Assembly (NCBI RefSeq): GCF_013349995.1
Contig: NZ_JABVXF010000006.1
Coordinates: forward strand, 101,967 to 165,966
Reading direction: 5' to 3'
DNA: 64,000 bases
Source of the DNA: Pseudoalteromonas sp. 0303
GTDB lineage: Bacteria; Pseudomonadota; Gammaproteobacteria; Enterobacterales; Alteromonadaceae
Shown here: positions 52,495 to 63,345 of the stretch, piece by piece
Layout: every line of letters begins with the position of its first letter
Position numbering within the stretch: the stretch's first letter is position 1
Notes under the pieces: model-generated
Database searches by the model: none
What the model saw: the letters and a program-made list of their open reading frames with translations, nothing else
What the model was told of the DNA's origin: nothing
Position numbers and translations under genes: made by a program

Positions 52495-54438
52495 ATGAAA
52501 ACCTTACTGAAAATCGTTGGTGTCATCTTCGTATTACTGATTGCATTGGTAGTCGCTGCACCATTCCTAATACCTACAGACGCGATATTTAATAAAGTAT
52601 CGGAGCAAGTAGAACAAACCACAGGTCGTAGTCTGACTATTAATGGCGATAAAAAGCTGTCGGTATTTCCATCATTAAAACTCGAATTGAATGATGTGCA
52701 CTTTGCCAATATGCAAACAGGCTCGCAAAAAGATATGGCAAGCATGCAGCAACTTGCTATCCGTATCCCGTGGATGTCGTTATTTGGCGGTGAGTTTAAG
52801 CTTGATAAATTTGTGATTAACGAACCAACGATTTTGTTAGAAACCGATAAAAATGGTAGAGCAAACTGGCAACTATTTGATGCGGTTGCTGAGCAACCAC
52901 AGACAGAGCAGCAAAAGAGTTCTGGCGCTGTTAACTTACCAGATAACTTTGATATCGAACTTGGTGAAGTGGCAATCTACGGTGGTACTTTCACTTATCT
53001 AGATGGTAAAACCGGAGCAAAGCAACAGATAAGCGATTTAGAGTTAGCCATCTTACTACCTTCTCTTCGTAAGACCTTAGAATTAAAAGGCGGTATTACC
53101 TATATGGGTGAGCGCTTTGATTTAGATGTCACGCTAGATACACCTGTTAAAGCGATTGAAGGCGAAACCTTTAATGTAAGCACTGAGGTTGATTCACGCT
53201 TAGTCGATTTGAATTTTAAAGGTGCAATTGCAGAAATGGGTAATGACGTGCAAGGGCTTCTTTCTGTCAGTGGTGACTCTGTTAAAAACATTGCGAGCTG
53301 GCAAAGTGTTGAGCTTAATGCAAAAGAAAATGCGTTTAATGCCTTTAATGTAAAGGGTTCAATGCACCTAAAAGGACAACAGTTTAAGCTTACTGAGCTA
53401 CTTGCCACCCTAGATGAGCTGCAAATTAAAGGTAAAAGCGATATTAAGCTTGGTGATCGTTTAGCTGTGAATGCCGATATTGATTTAGGTATGCTTGATC
53501 TAAACCCTTACCTACCAGAGGGCGTAGCTAAAGAAGAGCAAGCAGAGCCTGCAGCAGATGCGCCAGCACAGCCAATTGTTTGGGATGATACTGTAATTGA
53601 TATGAGCGGCTTAAATGCACTTGATGCAAATGTAGTCGTGCGTTCAAGTGGCTTAAAAGCAAATGATATTACCCTTGGTGAAAACCAGTTAACGGTGAAC
53701 CTAAAAAATGCCGTGGCTAAAATCAGTCTAGACAAGTTTGTTGCTTATGAGGGCAATGGTAATGGTGTGATAACCGTTAACGCCAAGCAAACACCTTATA
53801 AAATTAGTACTAACTTTTCTTTAGATAAAATAGATGCACAGCCATTACTAACTGATGCGGCTGGTTTCGATAAGTTAATGGGTAAAGGCTCTTTAAATTG
53901 GGATCTAACGACCACAGGTCAAAGCCAAAAGAGCTTTATAAATGCTTTAAATGGTAAGTTAGGCTTTGAGTTTGCTGATGGTGCGGTAAAAGGGGCCAAC
54001 ATTGCAGAGATGGTTCGTAAAGCAAAAGAGCTAATCAAAGGTAACTTAAGCGCAGTATCAGAAGGTTTAGATACTGGCTTTGATAACTCACAGCAAACAG
54101 ACTTCTCAGCATTGCAGGGCAGTTTTGTATTCACTAACGGTGTTGGTGAAAATAAAGACCTGTCACTACTTAGCCCACTTATTCGTATCACTGGCTCAGG
54201 TAAAGTTGATTTACCTATGACGAATGTAGACTACCGCTTAGTAACGGGGATAGTTGATTCAATCGAAGGGCAAGGCACGACAGATGACAGTACCGGCTTT
54301 AAAATCCCACTGCGTATCAAAGGCCCATTCCATGATGTTGGTTATAGCTTAGATGTCAGTGATGCGGCTAAAGAAGAAGTCAAAGAAAAAGCTAAAGATA
54401 AAATCAAAGACAAATTAAAAGGTCTATTTGGTAATTAA
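52495..54438 (+). CDS. AsmA family protein
   Basis: 647 aa from the ATG at 52495 (AAGGATG region upstream; the frame is open further up but without a good start). An N-terminal membrane anchor (LLKIVGVIFVLLIALVVAAPFLIP) precedes the AsmA domain: EQVEQTTGRSLTINGDKKLSVFPSLKLELNDVHF, then repeating beta-rich units, and the AsmA C-terminal part with LNGKLGFEFADGAVKGANIAEMVRKAKELI. The end is a Lys/Glu helix. AsmA-type proteins are thought to help lipid transport to the outer membrane. Last gene before the spc operon and separated from it by a strong terminator. Confidence 0.92.
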   Translation: MKTLLKIVGVIFVLLIALVVAAPFLIPTDAIFNKVSEQVEQTTGRSLTINGDKKLSVFPSLKLELNDVHFANMQTGSQKDMASMQQLAIRIPWMSLFGGEFKLDKFVINEPTILLETDKNGRANWQLFDAVAEQPQTEQQKSSGAVNLPDNFDIELGEVAIYGGTFTYLDGKTGAKQQISDLELAILLPSLRKTLELKGGITYMGERFDLDVTLDTPVKAIEGETFNVSTEVDSRLVDLNFKGAIAEMGNDVQGLLSVSGDSVKNIASWQSVELNAKENAFNAFNVKGSMHLKGQQFKLTELLATLDELQIKGKSDIKLGDRLAVNADIDLGMLDLNPYLPEGVAKEEQAEPAADAPAQPIVWDDTVIDMSGLNALDANVVVRSSGLKANDITLGENQLTVNLKNAVAKISLDKFVAYEGNGNGVITVNAKQTPYKISTNFSLDKIDAQPLLTDAAGFDKLMGKGSLNWDLTTTGQSQKSFINALNGKLGFEFADGAVKGANIAEMVRKAKELIKGNLSAVSEGLDTGFDNSQQTDFSALQGSFVFTNGVGENKDLSLLSPLIRITGSGKVDLPMTNVDYRLVTGIVDSIEGQGTTDDSTGFKIPLRIKGPFHDVGYSLDVSDAAKEEVKEKAKDKIKDKLKGLFGN

Positions 54439-54460
54439 TAAAAATTTAATTAAAGTCAAA

Positions 54461-54490
54461 AACAGGGCGCATTTGCGCCCTGTTTGTTTT
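54461..54490 (+). terminator. Rho-independent terminator after the AsmA gene
   Basis: AACAGGGCGC ATTT GCGCCCTGTT (10-bp stem) followed by TGTTTT. It isolates the spc operon from upstream transcription. Confidence 0.9.
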
Positions 54491-54592
54491 ATAATCAATA
54501 ACATTACAGCAAGCTGCTGTAATTCCTCAATGCAGGCATTACGATTAATTCCAAATTAATTAAAAAATAACCTACCACTTCCTTGCCATTGC

Positions 54593-54601
54593 TGCTACAA
54601 T
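54593..54601 (+). promoter_or_regulatory. Candidate promoter of the spc operon
   Basis: Extended -10 TGCTACAAT (54593-54601) followed by the G/C-rich discriminator TGCCCGCCC, a pattern of stringently controlled ribosomal promoters. No good -35 is visible 17 nt upstream; an A/T-rich stretch at 54545-54570 might act as an UP element. It lies about 110 nt before rplN. Confidence 0.55.
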
Positions 54602-54713
54602 TGCCCGCCCTTAAGAGACAACTTGCTTGTTTTTTGAGTGGAATTTAACCGAAATGTCTTGATTTTAAACAAAATTAAGGCGTGTTGTAATTTCTACACC
54701 GGAGGTCATTAAC

Positions 54714-55082
54714 ATGATCCAAATGCAAACTCAGCTGGACGTTGCTGATAACAGCGGCGCTCGCAAAGTGCAGTGTATTAAAGTCCTTGGCGGTTCGCAC
54801 CGTCGCTATGCAGCGGTTGGCGATATCATCAAAGTTTCTGTAAAAGAAGCTATTCCTCGCGGTAAAGTGAAGAAAGGTGATGTTAAAAACGCGGTAGTTG
54901 TGCGTACTAAAAAAGGCGTTCGTCGTCCGGACGGTTCTTTGATCCGTTTCGATAGCAATGCGGCTGTTATCTTAAACGATAACTTACAGCCAATTGGTAC
55001 TCGTATCTTCGGCCCTGTGACTCGTGAACTTCGTACTGAAAAGTTCATGAAAATCGTTTCACTAGCACCAGAAGTACTATAA
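54714..55082 (+). CDS. rplN: 50S ribosomal protein L14
   Basis: 122 aa of standard length ([46 protein letters not shown]). First gene of the spc operon, with CCGGAGG upstream. L14 sits at the subunit interface near L19 and contacts 23S rRNA. Confidence 0.99.
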   Translation: MIQMQTQLDVADNSGARKVQCIKVLGGSHRRYAAVGDIIKVSVKEAIPRGKVKKGDVKNAVVVRTKKGVRRPDGSLIRFDSNAAVILNDNLQPIGTRIFGPVTRELRTEKFMKIVSLAPEVL

Positions 55083-55092
55083 GGAGTCTATC

Positions 55093-55407
55093 ATGGCAGC
55101 AAAAATCCGTCGTGATGACGAAGTAATCGTACTAGCAGGCAAAGACAAAGGTAAGCGCGGTAAAGTGCTTTCAGTTGTTGCTGAATCTGGTCGAGTATTT
55201 GTCGAAGGCATCAACTTAATCAAGAAGCACCAAAAGCCTGTTCCTCAGTTGAACCAAGCTGGCGGTATTGTTGAGAAAGAAGCGTCTATCGACGTATCAA
55301 ACGTTGCGATCTACAACTCGGAAACGGGTAAAGCAGATCGTGTAGGTTTCAAGATTGAAGATGGTAAGAAATTACGTATCTTTAAATCTACTGGTAAAAC
55401 TATCTAA
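55093..55407 (+). CDS. rplX: 50S ribosomal protein L24
   Basis: 104 aa with the KOW motif ([21 protein letters not shown]) and [11 protein letters not shown]. Assembly initiator of the large subunit. 10 nt after rplN. In E. coli the junction with rplE carries the S8 feedback site; the start of rplE here (ATGGCGAAACTGCATGA) is very like the E. coli version, so the control is probably kept (inference). Confidence 0.98.
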   Translation: MAAKIRRDDEVIVLAGKDKGKRGKVLSVVAESGRVFVEGINLIKKHQKPVPQLNQAGGIVEKEASIDVSNVAIYNSETGKADRVGFKIEDGKKLRIFKSTGKTI

Positions 55408-55423
55408 TAGTTGGAGTAGAATG

Positions 55424-55963
55424 ATGGCGAAACTGCATGAAGTATATAAAGACAAAGTAGTTGCTGAGCTTCAAGAGAAGTTTGGTTTCAGCTCTGTCAT
55501 GCAAGTCCCTCAGATCGAAAAGATCACATTAAACATGGGTGTGGGCGAAGCTCTAGCTGACAAGAAGATCCTAGATAACGCTGTTGCGGATCTAGAAGCA
55601 ATCTCTGGTCAGAAACCTCTAATCACTAAAGCACGCAAATCAGTTGCTGGCTTCAAAGTGCGTGAAGGTTACCCAATTGGTTGTAAAGTAACCCTACGTG
55701 GCGAGCGTATGTGGGACTTTTTTGAGCGTTTGGTTTCAATCGCTATCCCACGTATCCGTGACTTCCGTGGTGTAAGTGCTAAGTCTTTTGATGGACGTGG
55801 TAACTACAGCATGGGCGTACGTGAGCAAATCATCTTCCCAGAAATCGATTATGATAAAGTAGACCGTGTTCGCGGTATGGATATCACAATCACTACTTCT
55901 GCGAAAACAGATGATGAAGGCCGTGCGTTGTTAGAAGCGTTTAACTTCCCATTCAAGAAATAA
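55424..55963 (+). CDS. rplE: 50S ribosomal protein L5
   Basis: 179 aa starting [19 protein letters not shown] at 55424 fits the GGAG 7 nt before it better than the ATG at 55421. Motifs: [38 protein letters not shown]. Binds 5S rRNA in the central protuberance. Confidence 0.98.
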   Translation: MAKLHEVYKDKVVAELQEKFGFSSVMQVPQIEKITLNMGVGEALADKKILDNAVADLEAISGQKPLITKARKSVAGFKVREGYPIGCKVTLRGERMWDFFERLVSIAIPRIRDFRGVSAKSFDGRGNYSMGVREQIIFPEIDYDKVDRVRGMDITITTSAKTDDEGRALLEAFNFPFKK

Positions 55964-55973
55964 GGGTAGGGTT

Positions 55974-56279
55974 ATGGCAAAGAATTCTATGAAAGCGCGC
56001 GAAGCAAAGCGTGCGAAATTAGTTGCTCAGTTCGCTGAAAAGCGTGCGGCACTAAAAGCTATCATCAGTGATGTTAATACATCTGACGATGATCGTTGGG
56101 ACGCGGTATTAAAGCTACAAGCTTTACCACGTGATTCTAGCTCTTCGCGTCAACGTAATCGTTGTAACGTTACGGGCCGCCCACATGGTTACCTTCGCAA
56201 ATTCGGCATGAGCCGTATCAAAGTTCGCGAAGCAGCTATGCGCGGTGAAATTCCTGGCCTTAAAAAGGCTAGCTGGTAA
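55974..56279 (+). CDS. rpsN: 30S ribosomal protein S14
   Basis: 101 aa, the long form without zinc-binding cysteines (only one Cys, in [23 protein letters not shown]). Head protein of the small subunit. Ten nt after rplE. Confidence 0.98.
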   Translation: MAKNSMKAREAKRAKLVAQFAEKRAALKAIISDVNTSDDDRWDAVLKLQALPRDSSSSRQRNRCNVTGRPHGYLRKFGMSRIKVREAAMRGEIPGLKKASW

Positions 56280-56300
56280 TAGTATCACGGGAGTAAGACT

Positions 56301-56693
56301 ATGAGCTTGCAAGATCCTATTGCGGATTTGTTTACACGTATCCGTAACGGTCAGTCAGCGAAGAAAGTATCAGTAACGATGCCAACTTCAAAACTGAAAG
56401 TAGCAGTAGCTAAAGTATTAAAAGATGAAGGTTATATCGCAGATTACGCTGTAAGCGGTGAAGCGAAGCCTGAGCTTTCTATCGATTTAAAATATTTCGA
56501 AGGCAAAGCTGTTATTGAAAATATCCAGCGTGTTAGCCGCCCTGGTCTACGTATCTATAAGAAACGTGACGAATTACCAAAGGTAATGGGTGGTCTTGGT
56601 ATCGCTATCGTATCAACTTCTAAAGGCCTAATGACAGACCGCGCAGCACGTAGTGCCGGCGTTGGTGGTGAGATCATTGGCTTTGTAGCTTAA
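56301..56693 (+). CDS. rpsH: 30S ribosomal protein S8
   Basis: 130 aa ([18 protein letters not shown], end [12 protein letters not shown]). 16S-binding assembly protein and, in E. coli, the translational repressor of the spc operon through the rplX-rplE region. Confidence 0.98.
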   Translation: MSLQDPIADLFTRIRNGQSAKKVSVTMPTSKLKVAVAKVLKDEGYIADYAVSGEAKPELSIDLKYFEGKAVIENIQRVSRPGLRIYKKRDELPKVMGGLGIAIVSTSKGLMTDRAARSAGVGGEIIGFVA

Positions 56694-56706
56694 TCGGAGG
56701 GGAACT

Positions 56707-57240
56707 ATGTCTCGCATAGCAAAGGCACCAATCAATGTTCCTGCCGGTGTAGAAGTTACATTAAAAGGCCAGGACATCACAGTTAAAGGCAAAAACGGTG
56801 AATTAACTCGTACTATCAACGACGCTGTTGAAGTACAAGTTAACGACAACGTTATTACAACTTTACCTCGTGAAGGCGTAGCTAATGCATGGGCACAAGC
56901 AGGTACTGCTCGCGCTCTAATCAACAACATGGTTGTTGGTACGCATGAAGGTTACGAGAAGAAACTTCAGTTAGTAGGTGTTGGTTACCGTGCAGCAGCT
57001 AAGGGCAAAGTATTAGACTTAACTCTTGGTTTCTCACACCCAGTGAATTTCGAAGTACCAGAAGGTATTACGATTGAAACACCAAGCCAAACAGAAGTTC
57101 TAGTTAAGGGCGTAGACAAGCAGTTAGTTGGTCAAACAGCTGCTAACATCCGTGCATACCGTAAACCTGAGCCTTATAAAGGTAAAGGTGTTCGTTACGC
57201 GGACGAGAATGTACGCCGTAAAGAGGCTAAGAAGAAGTAA
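56707..57240 (+). CDS. rplF: 50S ribosomal protein L6
   Basis: 177 aa with the two repeated domains and [25 protein letters not shown] at the end. Binds near the sarcin-ricin loop. Confidence 0.98.
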   Translation: MSRIAKAPINVPAGVEVTLKGQDITVKGKNGELTRTINDAVEVQVNDNVITTLPREGVANAWAQAGTARALINNMVVGTHEGYEKKLQLVGVGYRAAAKGKVLDLTLGFSHPVNFEVPEGITIETPSQTEVLVKGVDKQLVGQTAANIRAYRKPEPYKGKGVRYADENVRRKEAKKK

Positions 57241-57249
57241 GGTAAGACG

Positions 57250-57600
57250 ATGGATAAAAAAACAGCTCGTCTACGTCGTGCTAAACGCACTCGTAGAAAT
57301 TATATTGAACAAGGCACAACGCGTCTTGTTATCCACCGCACGCCACGTCACATTTACGCTCAAGTAGTTACTGCTGAGGGTACTGTACTGGCTGCTGCTT
57401 CTACTGTTGAAAAAGCAATTAGCGAAACAGTTAAAGGCACAGGTAACGTTGCAGCTGCTCAAGCAGTTGGTAAAGCGGTTGCTGAACGTGCAGCTGACAA
57501 AGGCATCGAAAAGATTGCTTTTGATCGCAGTGGCTTTAAATATCACGGCCGTGTGAAGGCGCTTGCTGATGCAGCGCGTGAAGCCGGTCTGCAATTCTAG
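57250..57600 (+). CDS. rplR: 50S ribosomal protein L18
   Basis: 116 aa ([21 protein letters not shown], end [21 protein letters not shown]). Second 5S rRNA-binding protein with L5. Confidence 0.98.
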   Translation: MDKKTARLRRAKRTRRNYIEQGTTRLVIHRTPRHIYAQVVTAEGTVLAAASTVEKAISETVKGTGNVAAAQAVGKAVAERAADKGIEKIAFDRSGFKYHGRVKALADAAREAGLQF

Positions 57601-57609
57601 GAGTAGACA

Positions 57610-58116
57610 ATGGCTAACGTAGAAGCAAAGCAACAACAGCCTGATTTGGCTGAAAAGCTAATCGCGGTAAACCGTGTGTCTAAAGTGGTTAAAGGTGGTC
57701 GTATCTTTAGCTTCACTGCACTAACAGTAGTTGGTGACGGCGCAGGTAAAGTAGGTTTTGGTTATGGTAAAGCACGTGAAGTTCCAGCTGCTATTCAAAA
57801 AGCAATGGAAAAAGCACGTCGCAACATGATCAGTGTAGACCTTAACGGTAACACGCTACAGCACCCAATCAAGGGTCGCCACGCGGGTTCTAAAGTATAC
57901 ATGCAGCCTGCTTCTGAAGGTACAGGTATCATCGCCGGTGGTGCGATGCGTGCAGTACTAGAAGTAACTGGTGTACAGAACGTATTGTCAAAAGCATACG
58001 GTTCAACTAACCCGATCAACATCGTTCGTGCAACGATTGCTGCTCTAGAGAACATGAACTCTCCAGAGTCAATCGCTGCTAAACGTGGTCTTAGCGTTGA
58101 CGAAATCACGGGGTAA
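57610..58116 (+). CDS. rpsE: 30S ribosomal protein S5
   Basis: 168 aa with the double-stranded RNA-binding N-domain ([18 protein letters not shown]) and [22 protein letters not shown]. Fidelity protein at the mRNA entry site; lies 9 nt after rplR. Confidence 0.98.
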   Translation: MANVEAKQQQPDLAEKLIAVNRVSKVVKGGRIFSFTALTVVGDGAGKVGFGYGKAREVPAAIQKAMEKARRNMISVDLNGNTLQHPIKGRHAGSKVYMQPASEGTGIIAGGAMRAVLEVTGVQNVLSKAYGSTNPINIVRATIAALENMNSPESIAAKRGLSVDEITG

Positions 58117-58119
58117 ACC

Positions 58120-58302
58120 ATGGCTAATAAAACTGTAAAAGTAACACAAGTAAAGAGCTCTATCGGTCGTTTACCGAAGCATAAAGCTACATTACGCGGT
58201 CTTGGTCTACGTCGTATCAATCACACTGTTGAGTTAGAAGACACAGCATGTGTGCGTGGTATGATTAACCAAGTTTCTTACATGGTAAAGGTTGAGGGTT
58301 AA
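58120..58302 (+). CDS. rpmD: 50S ribosomal protein L30
   Basis: 60 aa ([29 protein letters not shown]). Only 3 nt after rpsE, as in E. coli. Confidence 0.98.
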   Translation: MANKTVKVTQVKSSIGRLPKHKATLRGLGLRRINHTVELEDTACVRGMINQVSYMVKVEG

Positions 58303-58306
58303 TTCG

Positions 58307-58741
58307 ATGCATTTGAATACACTTTCACCTGCTGCTGGTGCAAAAACTGAAAAGAAACGTCTAGGTCGTGGTATTGGTTCTGGTCTTGGTAAGACTGGTG
58401 GCCGTGGTCATAAAGGCCAAAAATCACGTTCTGGCGGTAAAGTACGCGTTGGTTTCGAAGGCGGTCAAATGCCTATGCAACGTCGTCTACCTAAATTTGG
58501 TTTCACTTCACGTAAATCATTAGTATCTACTGAAGTTAACCTTTTTGAAATCGCTAAAGTTGAAGGCGATGTAGTAGACGTAAACGCGTTACAAGCAGCT
58601 GGTCTAGTTAAAAAGAACATCCAGTTCGTTAAAGTAGTTAAATCTGGCGAAGTTTCACGCGCAGTTACCGTTAAAGGTCTTAAAGTGACTAAAGGTGCTC
58701 GCGAAGCTATCGAAGCTGCCGGAGGCAAGGTAGAAGACTAA
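58307..58741 (+). CDS. rplO: 50S ribosomal protein L15
   Basis: 144 aa from ATG 58307 ([22 protein letters not shown]). Gly-rich N-terminal extension ([20 protein letters not shown]). The in-frame upstream codons are not needed. Just before secY. Confidence 0.98.
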   Translation: MHLNTLSPAAGAKTEKKRLGRGIGSGLGKTGGRGHKGQKSRSGGKVRVGFEGGQMPMQRRLPKFGFTSRKSLVSTEVNLFEIAKVEGDVVDVNALQAAGLVKKNIQFVKVVKSGEVSRAVTVKGLKVTKGAREAIEAAGGKVED

Positions 58742-58751
58742 GGAAGTACTA

Positions 58752-60080
58752 ATGGCTAAACCAGGTCAAGATATGAAAAGTGCACAAAGTGGGCTTTCGG
58801 AATTGAAGCGTCGATTACTATTTGTATTAGGTGCTATCATTATTTACCGTCTAGGTTCATTCGTGCCGATCCCTGGGATTGACGCCGCTGTACTTGCCGA
58901 TTTCTTCGAGCAACAAAAGGGCACCATTGTTGAAATGTTTAACATGTTCAGCGGTGGTGCGCTTGAGCGCGCTTCAGTGTTAGCACTGGGTATTATGCCG
59001 TACATCTCGGCTTCGATTATTACGCAACTATTAACGCATATGTATCCGCCGTTTATAGAGCTTAAGAAAGAAGGTGAGCAAGGGCGTAAGAAAATTAGCC
59101 AGTACACACGCTACGGCACGCTTGTGCTTGCTACAATCCAATCAATCGGTATTGCTACCAGCTTACCGGGCATGATGGACGGGTTAGTTGTTAACCCTGG
59201 TATCGGTTTCTATTTCACTGCTGTAGTGAGTTTAGTAACTGGTACTATGTTCCTAATGTGGTTGGGCGAACAAATTACAGAACGTGGTATCGGTAACGGT
59301 ATCTCAGTTCTGATTTTTGTTGGTATCGTAGCTAACCTGCCGTCTGCTATTGGTTCGACAGCCGAAATGGCGCGCCAAGGTGATCTGAATGTACTTGTAC
59401 TGTTATTGATTGCTGTAATCGTATTCGCTGTTACTTACCTAGTTGTATTTTTTGAACGTGGTCAACGTCGTATCGTCGTTAACTATGCAAAGCGTCAACA
59501 AGGTCGTCAGGTATTTGCTGCTCAAAGCACGCACTTACCACTGAAAGTAAACATGGCGGGTGTTATTCCACCAATCTTTGCTAGCAGTATAATTCTGTTC
59601 CCTGGTACAATTGCAAGCTGGTTCGGCCAGGGTGAAGGTCCGGTCGCTGATGTGCTACAAGCAATCGCTACAACGTTGACTCCAGGTCAACCTTTATATG
59701 CGATGGTTTTAGCTGCGGCTATTATCTTCTTCTGCTTTTTCTACACCGCGTTGGTATTTAACCCGCGTGAAACAGCAGATAACCTGAAAAAATCTGGCGC
59801 ATTTATCCCAGGTATTCGTCCAGGTGAGCAGACATCTAAATACATTGATAAAGTGATGACACGCCTGACATTGGCAGGTGCTTTGTATATAACCTTTATC
59901 TGTCTGGTGCCCGAATTCATGACTATGGCATGGCAAACGCCATTCTATTTCGGCGGTACATCAATTTTGATTATCGTTGTTGTAATCATGGACTTTATGG
60001 CACAAGTACAGACGCATCTGATGTCACATCAGTATGATTCTGTGCTGAAAAAAGCAAACCTTAAAGGCTACGGTCGATAA
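58752..60080 (+). CDS. secY: Protein translocase subunit SecY
   Basis: 442-aa channel of the Sec translocon with ten membrane helices. Recognisable stretches are [28 protein letters not shown] (helix 2 / plug region), [20 protein letters not shown] and [23 protein letters not shown] with the cytoplasmic loop. Last but one gene of the spc operon, as usual. Confidence 0.99.
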   Translation: MAKPGQDMKSAQSGLSELKRRLLFVLGAIIIYRLGSFVPIPGIDAAVLADFFEQQKGTIVEMFNMFSGGALERASVLALGIMPYISASIITQLLTHMYPPFIELKKEGEQGRKKISQYTRYGTLVLATIQSIGIATSLPGMMDGLVVNPGIGFYFTAVVSLVTGTMFLMWLGEQITERGIGNGISVLIFVGIVANLPSAIGSTAEMARQGDLNVLVLLLIAVIVFAVTYLVVFFERGQRRIVVNYAKRQQGRQVFAAQSTHLPLKVNMAGVIPPIFASSIILFPGTIASWFGQGEGPVADVLQAIATTLTPGQPLYAMVLAAAIIFFCFFYTALVFNPRETADNLKKSGAFIPGIRPGEQTSKYIDKVMTRLTLAGALYITFICLVPEFMTMAWQTPFYFGGTSILIIVVVIMDFMAQVQTHLMSHQYDSVLKKANLKGYGR

Positions 60081-60102
60081 GGTCATTTTACGGAGTTGAG
60101 CA

Positions 60103-60216
60103 ATGAAAGTACGTGCTTCCGTTAAGAAAATATGCCGTAACTGTAAAGTTATTAAACGTGCTGGTGTAGTACGCGTAATTTGCAGTGAGCCTAAGCACAA
60201 GCAAAGGCAAGGCTAA
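60103..60216 (+). CDS. rpmJ: 50S ribosomal protein L36, zinc-binding form
   Basis: 37-codon gene ([19 protein letters not shown], end [11 protein letters not shown]). It has the Cys11, Cys14, Cys27 and His32 zinc ribbon, i.e. the C-plus form, so the cell depends on zinc for this copy. CGGAG lies upstream. End of the spc operon. Confidence 0.97.
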   Translation: MKVRASVKKICRNCKVIKRAGVVRVICSEPKHKQRQG

Positions 60217-60229
60217 TTAAACAGTCGTG

Positions 60230-60261
60230 CAGGCTGAGTTATTTACTCGGCCTGTGTTTTT
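60230..60261 (+). terminator. Terminator/attenuator between rpmJ and rpsM
   Basis: CAGGCTGAGT / ACTCGGCCTG (10-bp stem with one wobble) followed by TGTTTTTA. It separates the spc and alpha operons at least partly. Confidence 0.8.
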
Positions 60262-60274
60262 AGTTGTGATTTGG

Positions 60275-60350
60275 TCTTCGTTTGAGTATCCTTACGGGCT
60301 TTTCAAACAGATGATTACCAAATTCAAATATAGGAGATGTGTTAGTGGCC
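60275..60350 (+). promoter_or_regulatory. Alpha operon leader (S4-binding ribosome-binding-site element)
   Basis: The stretch GTTTGAGTATCCT (60280-60292) followed by ACGGGCTTTTCA and the AGGAG...GTG start of rpsM matches the E. coli alpha-operon leader, where ribosomal protein S4 binds a nested pseudoknot and traps the ribosome at rpsM. Same arrangement and distance here. Confidence 0.8.
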
Positions 60351-60701
60351 CGTATCGCTGGCATTAACGTCCCTGATCATAAACATGCAGTTATCGGTTT
60401 AACTGCTATTTATGGCATAGGTAAGACTCGCTCTAAGGAAATCTTAGCAGCGACTGGTATCGCCGAGACCACAAAAATCGGTGAACTTTCAGACGAAACA
60501 CTTGACGTATTGCGTGAAGCAGTTGGCAAGTACACTGTAGAAGGTGACCTTCGTCGTGAAGTTACATTAAATATCAAGCGCCTTATGGACCTTGGTTGTT
60601 TCCGTGGCCTACGTCACCGTCGTTCGTTACCACTACGTGGTCAACGTACTAAGACTAACGCGCGTACTCGTAAGGGTCCTCGCAAGCCTATCAAGAAATA
60701 A
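60345..60701 (+). CDS. rpsM: 30S ribosomal protein S13
   Basis: 118 aa with GTG start at 60345 ([19 protein letters not shown]), as in E. coli; AGGAG is 8 nt upstream. The GTG at 60339 would be an unneeded extension. Head protein contacting L5 and P-site tRNA. Confidence 0.98.
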   Translation: MARIAGINVPDHKHAVIGLTAIYGIGKTRSKEILAATGIAETTKIGELSDETLDVLREAVGKYTVEGDLRREVTLNIKRLMDLGCFRGLRHRRSLPLRGQRTKTNARTRKGPRKPIKK

Positions 60702-60714
60702 GGTGGGGTAGATT

Positions 60715-61101
60715 ATGGCTAAAGCACCAATTCGTCGTAAGAAGGTTAAAAAGCAAGTTGCTGATGGTATGGCTCACGTTCATGCTTCTTTCAACAACAC
60801 TATTGTAACAATTACCGACCGTCAAGGTAATGCACTATCTTGGGCAACAGCAGGTGGTTCAGGTTTCCGTGGTTCACGTAAATCTACTCCATTCGCGGCT
60901 CAGGTTGCTGCAGAGCGTGCAGGTACTGCTGCTCAAGAATACGGTTTAAAAAATCTAGAAGTTTTCATCAAAGGTCCAGGTCCAGGTCGTGAATCTGCTG
61001 TACGTGCTTTGAATGCTGCTGGTTACCGTATCACCAACATCACTGACGTGACGCCAATCCCTCATAATGGTTGTCGTCCACCGAAGAAACGTCGCGTTTA
61101 A
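60715..61101 (+). CDS. rpsK: 30S ribosomal protein S11
   Basis: 128 aa ([28 protein letters not shown], end [13 protein letters not shown]). Platform protein near the mRNA exit. Confidence 0.99.
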   Translation: MAKAPIRRKKVKKQVADGMAHVHASFNNTIVTITDRQGNALSWATAGGSGFRGSRKSTPFAAQVAAERAGTAAQEYGLKNLEVFIKGPGPGRESAVRALNAAGYRITNITDVTPIPHNGCRPPKKRRV

Positions 61102-61122
61102 CAATAGGTTAGGAGAAATAAC

Positions 61123-61743
61123 ATGGCAAGATATTTGGGCCCTAAGCTCAAGCTGAGTCGTCGTGAAGGTACTGACCTGTTCCTTAAGAGCGGCGTAAGA
61201 GCTATCGACTCTAAGTGTAAACTTGAGACTGCACCTGGTCAGCACGGCGCTCGTAAAGGTCGCTTATCTGATTACGGTTTACAGCTACGTGAAAAGCAAA
61301 AAGTACGTCGTATCTACGGTGTATTAGAAAAGCAATTCCGTAACTACTACAAAGAAGCTGCTCGCCTTAAAGGTAATACAGGTGAAAACTTGTTACAGCT
61401 TTTAGAGCAACGTTTAGACAATGTTGTATATCGCATGGGTTTTGCTAGCACACGCGCTGAAGCACGTCAGTTAGTAAGCCACAAAGCGATTTTAGTTAAT
61501 GGTCGTGTAGTGAACATCCCTTCATACGTAATTACTCCAGAAGATACTGTTGTAATTCGTGAGAAGTCAAAAACACAAGCACGTATCATCGCTGCTCTAG
61601 AGTTGGCTGAGCAACGTGAAAAGCCGACTTGGGTTGAAGTTGACGGTAAGAAAATGGAAGGTAGCTTCAAGCGCCTACCTGAGCGTTCAGATCTGTCTGC
61701 GGACATTAACGAACAACTAATCGTCGAACTTTACTCTAAGTAA
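61123..61743 (+). CDS. rpsD: 30S ribosomal protein S4
   Basis: 206 aa with the N-terminal [14 protein letters not shown] type region and the S4 RNA-binding domain ([31 protein letters not shown]). Nucleates 16S assembly and in E. coli represses the alpha operon through the leader described here. Confidence 0.99.
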   Translation: MARYLGPKLKLSRREGTDLFLKSGVRAIDSKCKLETAPGQHGARKGRLSDYGLQLREKQKVRRIYGVLEKQFRNYYKEAARLKGNTGENLLQLLEQRLDNVVYRMGFASTRAEARQLVSHKAILVNGRVVNIPSYVITPEDTVVIREKSKTQARIIAALELAEQREKPTWVEVDGKKMEGSFKRLPERSDLSADINEQLIVELYSK

Positions 61744-61767
61744 AGTTAAGAGTTAAGAGAGGATAAA

Positions 61768-62754
61768 ATGCAGGGTTCTGTTACCGAATTCCTAAAACCA
61801 AGGTTAGTCGATATCGACGCTATCAACCCAACGCGTTCTAAAGTAGTTTTAGAACCATTAGAGCGTGGCTTCGGTCACACTTTGGGTAATGCCTTACGCC
61901 GTATACTGTTATCATCTATGCCTGGATGTGCAGTAACTGAAGTAGAAATCGACGGTGTATTGCATGAGTACAGCGCGAAAGAGGGCGTACAAGAAGACAT
62001 CATTGAAATTCTGTTAAACCTTAAAGGTCTAGCAGTAACTTTAGAAGGCAAAGATGAAGTTTTTCTGACCCTGACTAAATCTGGTGTAGGCCCTGTGACT
62101 GCGGCTGATATTCAGCACGATGGTGATGTAACTATCGCCAACCCAGATCACGTTATCTGTCACCTTACGACAGATAGCAGCGAGATCAGCATGCGTATTC
62201 GTGTTGAGCGCGGTCGCGGTTATGTGCCGGCATCTAGTCGTTTATCCTCTGATGACGATGAGCGTCCAATTGGTCGTCTGCTGCTTGATGCATCATTCAG
62301 CCCAGTTGAACGTATTGCGTACTCGGTTGAATCAGCCCGTGTTGAGCAACGTACAGACTTAGACAAGTTAATCATTGATATGGAAACAAACGGCACTTTA
62401 GATCCTGAAGAAGCGATCCGCCGTGCGTCTACTATCTTAGCTGAGCAATTAGATGCATTCGTAGATTTACGTGATGTAACTGAGCCAGAAGAGAAAGAAG
62501 AGAAGCCAGAATTCGATCCTATTCTGCTTCGTCCAGTTGATGATCTTGAGCTAACAGTACGTTCAGCAAACTGTTTGAAAGCCGAGCAAATTCAATATAT
62601 CGGTGATTTAGTTCAGCGCACTGAAGTTGAGCTTCTTAAAACGCCTAACTTAGGTAAGAAGTCTCTAACTGAAATTAAAGACGTGCTAGCTTCACGTGGT
62701 CTTTCTCTAGGTATGCGCCTAGAAAATTGGCCGCCTGCAAGCCTAGCTGAATAA
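61768..62754 (+). CDS. rpoA: RNA polymerase subunit alpha
   Basis: 328 aa. The N-terminal domain ([24 protein letters not shown]) dimerises for polymerase assembly; an acidic linker ([12 protein letters not shown]) leads to the C-terminal domain ([56 protein letters not shown]) that binds UP elements and activators. Fully typical. Confidence 0.99.
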   Translation: MQGSVTEFLKPRLVDIDAINPTRSKVVLEPLERGFGHTLGNALRRILLSSMPGCAVTEVEIDGVLHEYSAKEGVQEDIIEILLNLKGLAVTLEGKDEVFLTLTKSGVGPVTAADIQHDGDVTIANPDHVICHLTTDSSEISMRIRVERGRGYVPASSRLSSDDDERPIGRLLLDASFSPVERIAYSVESARVEQRTDLDKLIIDMETNGTLDPEEAIRRASTILAEQLDAFVDLRDVTEPEEKEEKPEFDPILLRPVDDLELTVRSANCLKAEQIQYIGDLVQRTEVELLKTPNLGKKSLTEIKDVLASRGLSLGMRLENWPPASLAE

Positions 62755-62793
62755 TCTAAATCACTATATTAGTTTAGTTAGAAGGATAGGGTC

Positions 62794-63195
62794 ATGCGCC
62801 ATCGTAAGAGTGGTCGTCAATTAAACCGTAACAGCAGCCATCGCAAAGCGATGTTCAGCAACATGGCTGGTTCTTTGGTGAAACATGAAATCATCAAAAC
62901 AACTTTGCCTAAAGCTAAAGAGTTGCGCCGTGTAATTGAACCTTTAATCACACTGGCTAAGACTGACAGTGTAGCAAACCGCCGTTTAGCGTTTGCTCGC
63001 ACGCGTGATAATGAAGTAGTTGGTAAATTATTCAGCGAAATCGGTCCACGTAATACAGACCGTCCTGGTGGTTACACTCGTATTCTTAAGTGTGGCTTCC
63101 GTGCTGGTGATAATGCACCAATGGCTTATATTGAACTAGTTGGTCGCCCAGCGACAAACGAAGAAGTTCAAGAAGACGCGCAGTCTGCAGAGTAA
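62794..63195 (+). CDS. rplQ: 50S ribosomal protein L17
   Basis: 133 aa ([20 protein letters not shown], then [26 protein letters not shown]). Last gene of the alpha operon, followed by a strong terminator. Confidence 0.99.
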   Translation: MRHRKSGRQLNRNSSHRKAMFSNMAGSLVKHEIIKTTLPKAKELRRVIEPLITLAKTDSVANRRLAFARTRDNEVVGKLFSEIGPRNTDRPGGYTRILKCGFRAGDNAPMAYIELVGRPATNEEVQEDAQSAE

Positions 63196-63211
63196 GTCTT
63201 AAAGACACCAA

Positions 63212-63238
63212 AAAGCCGAGCTTATGCTCGGCTTTTTA
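63212..63238 (+). terminator. Terminator of the alpha operon
   Basis: AGCCGAGC TTAT GCTCGGCT flanked by AAA and TTTTT. Confidence 0.93.
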
Positions 63239-63317
63239 CTTTATAAAATTCACTACTAAACTTCACTACTAATAAAACAGCTCTATCAACCCCAAACATT
63301 ACCATACAATCTTGAAT

Positions 63318-63345
63318 CACCTAGCACCTAGCACCTAGCACCTAG
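63318..63345. repeat. Four perfect copies of heptamer CACCTAG
   Basis: 28-bp tandem repeat in the gap between rplQ and the rRNA promoters. A direct pair of TTCACTACTAA lies just before it (63249-63259 and 63262-63272). No gene is seen in 63241-63540. Confidence 0.97.
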
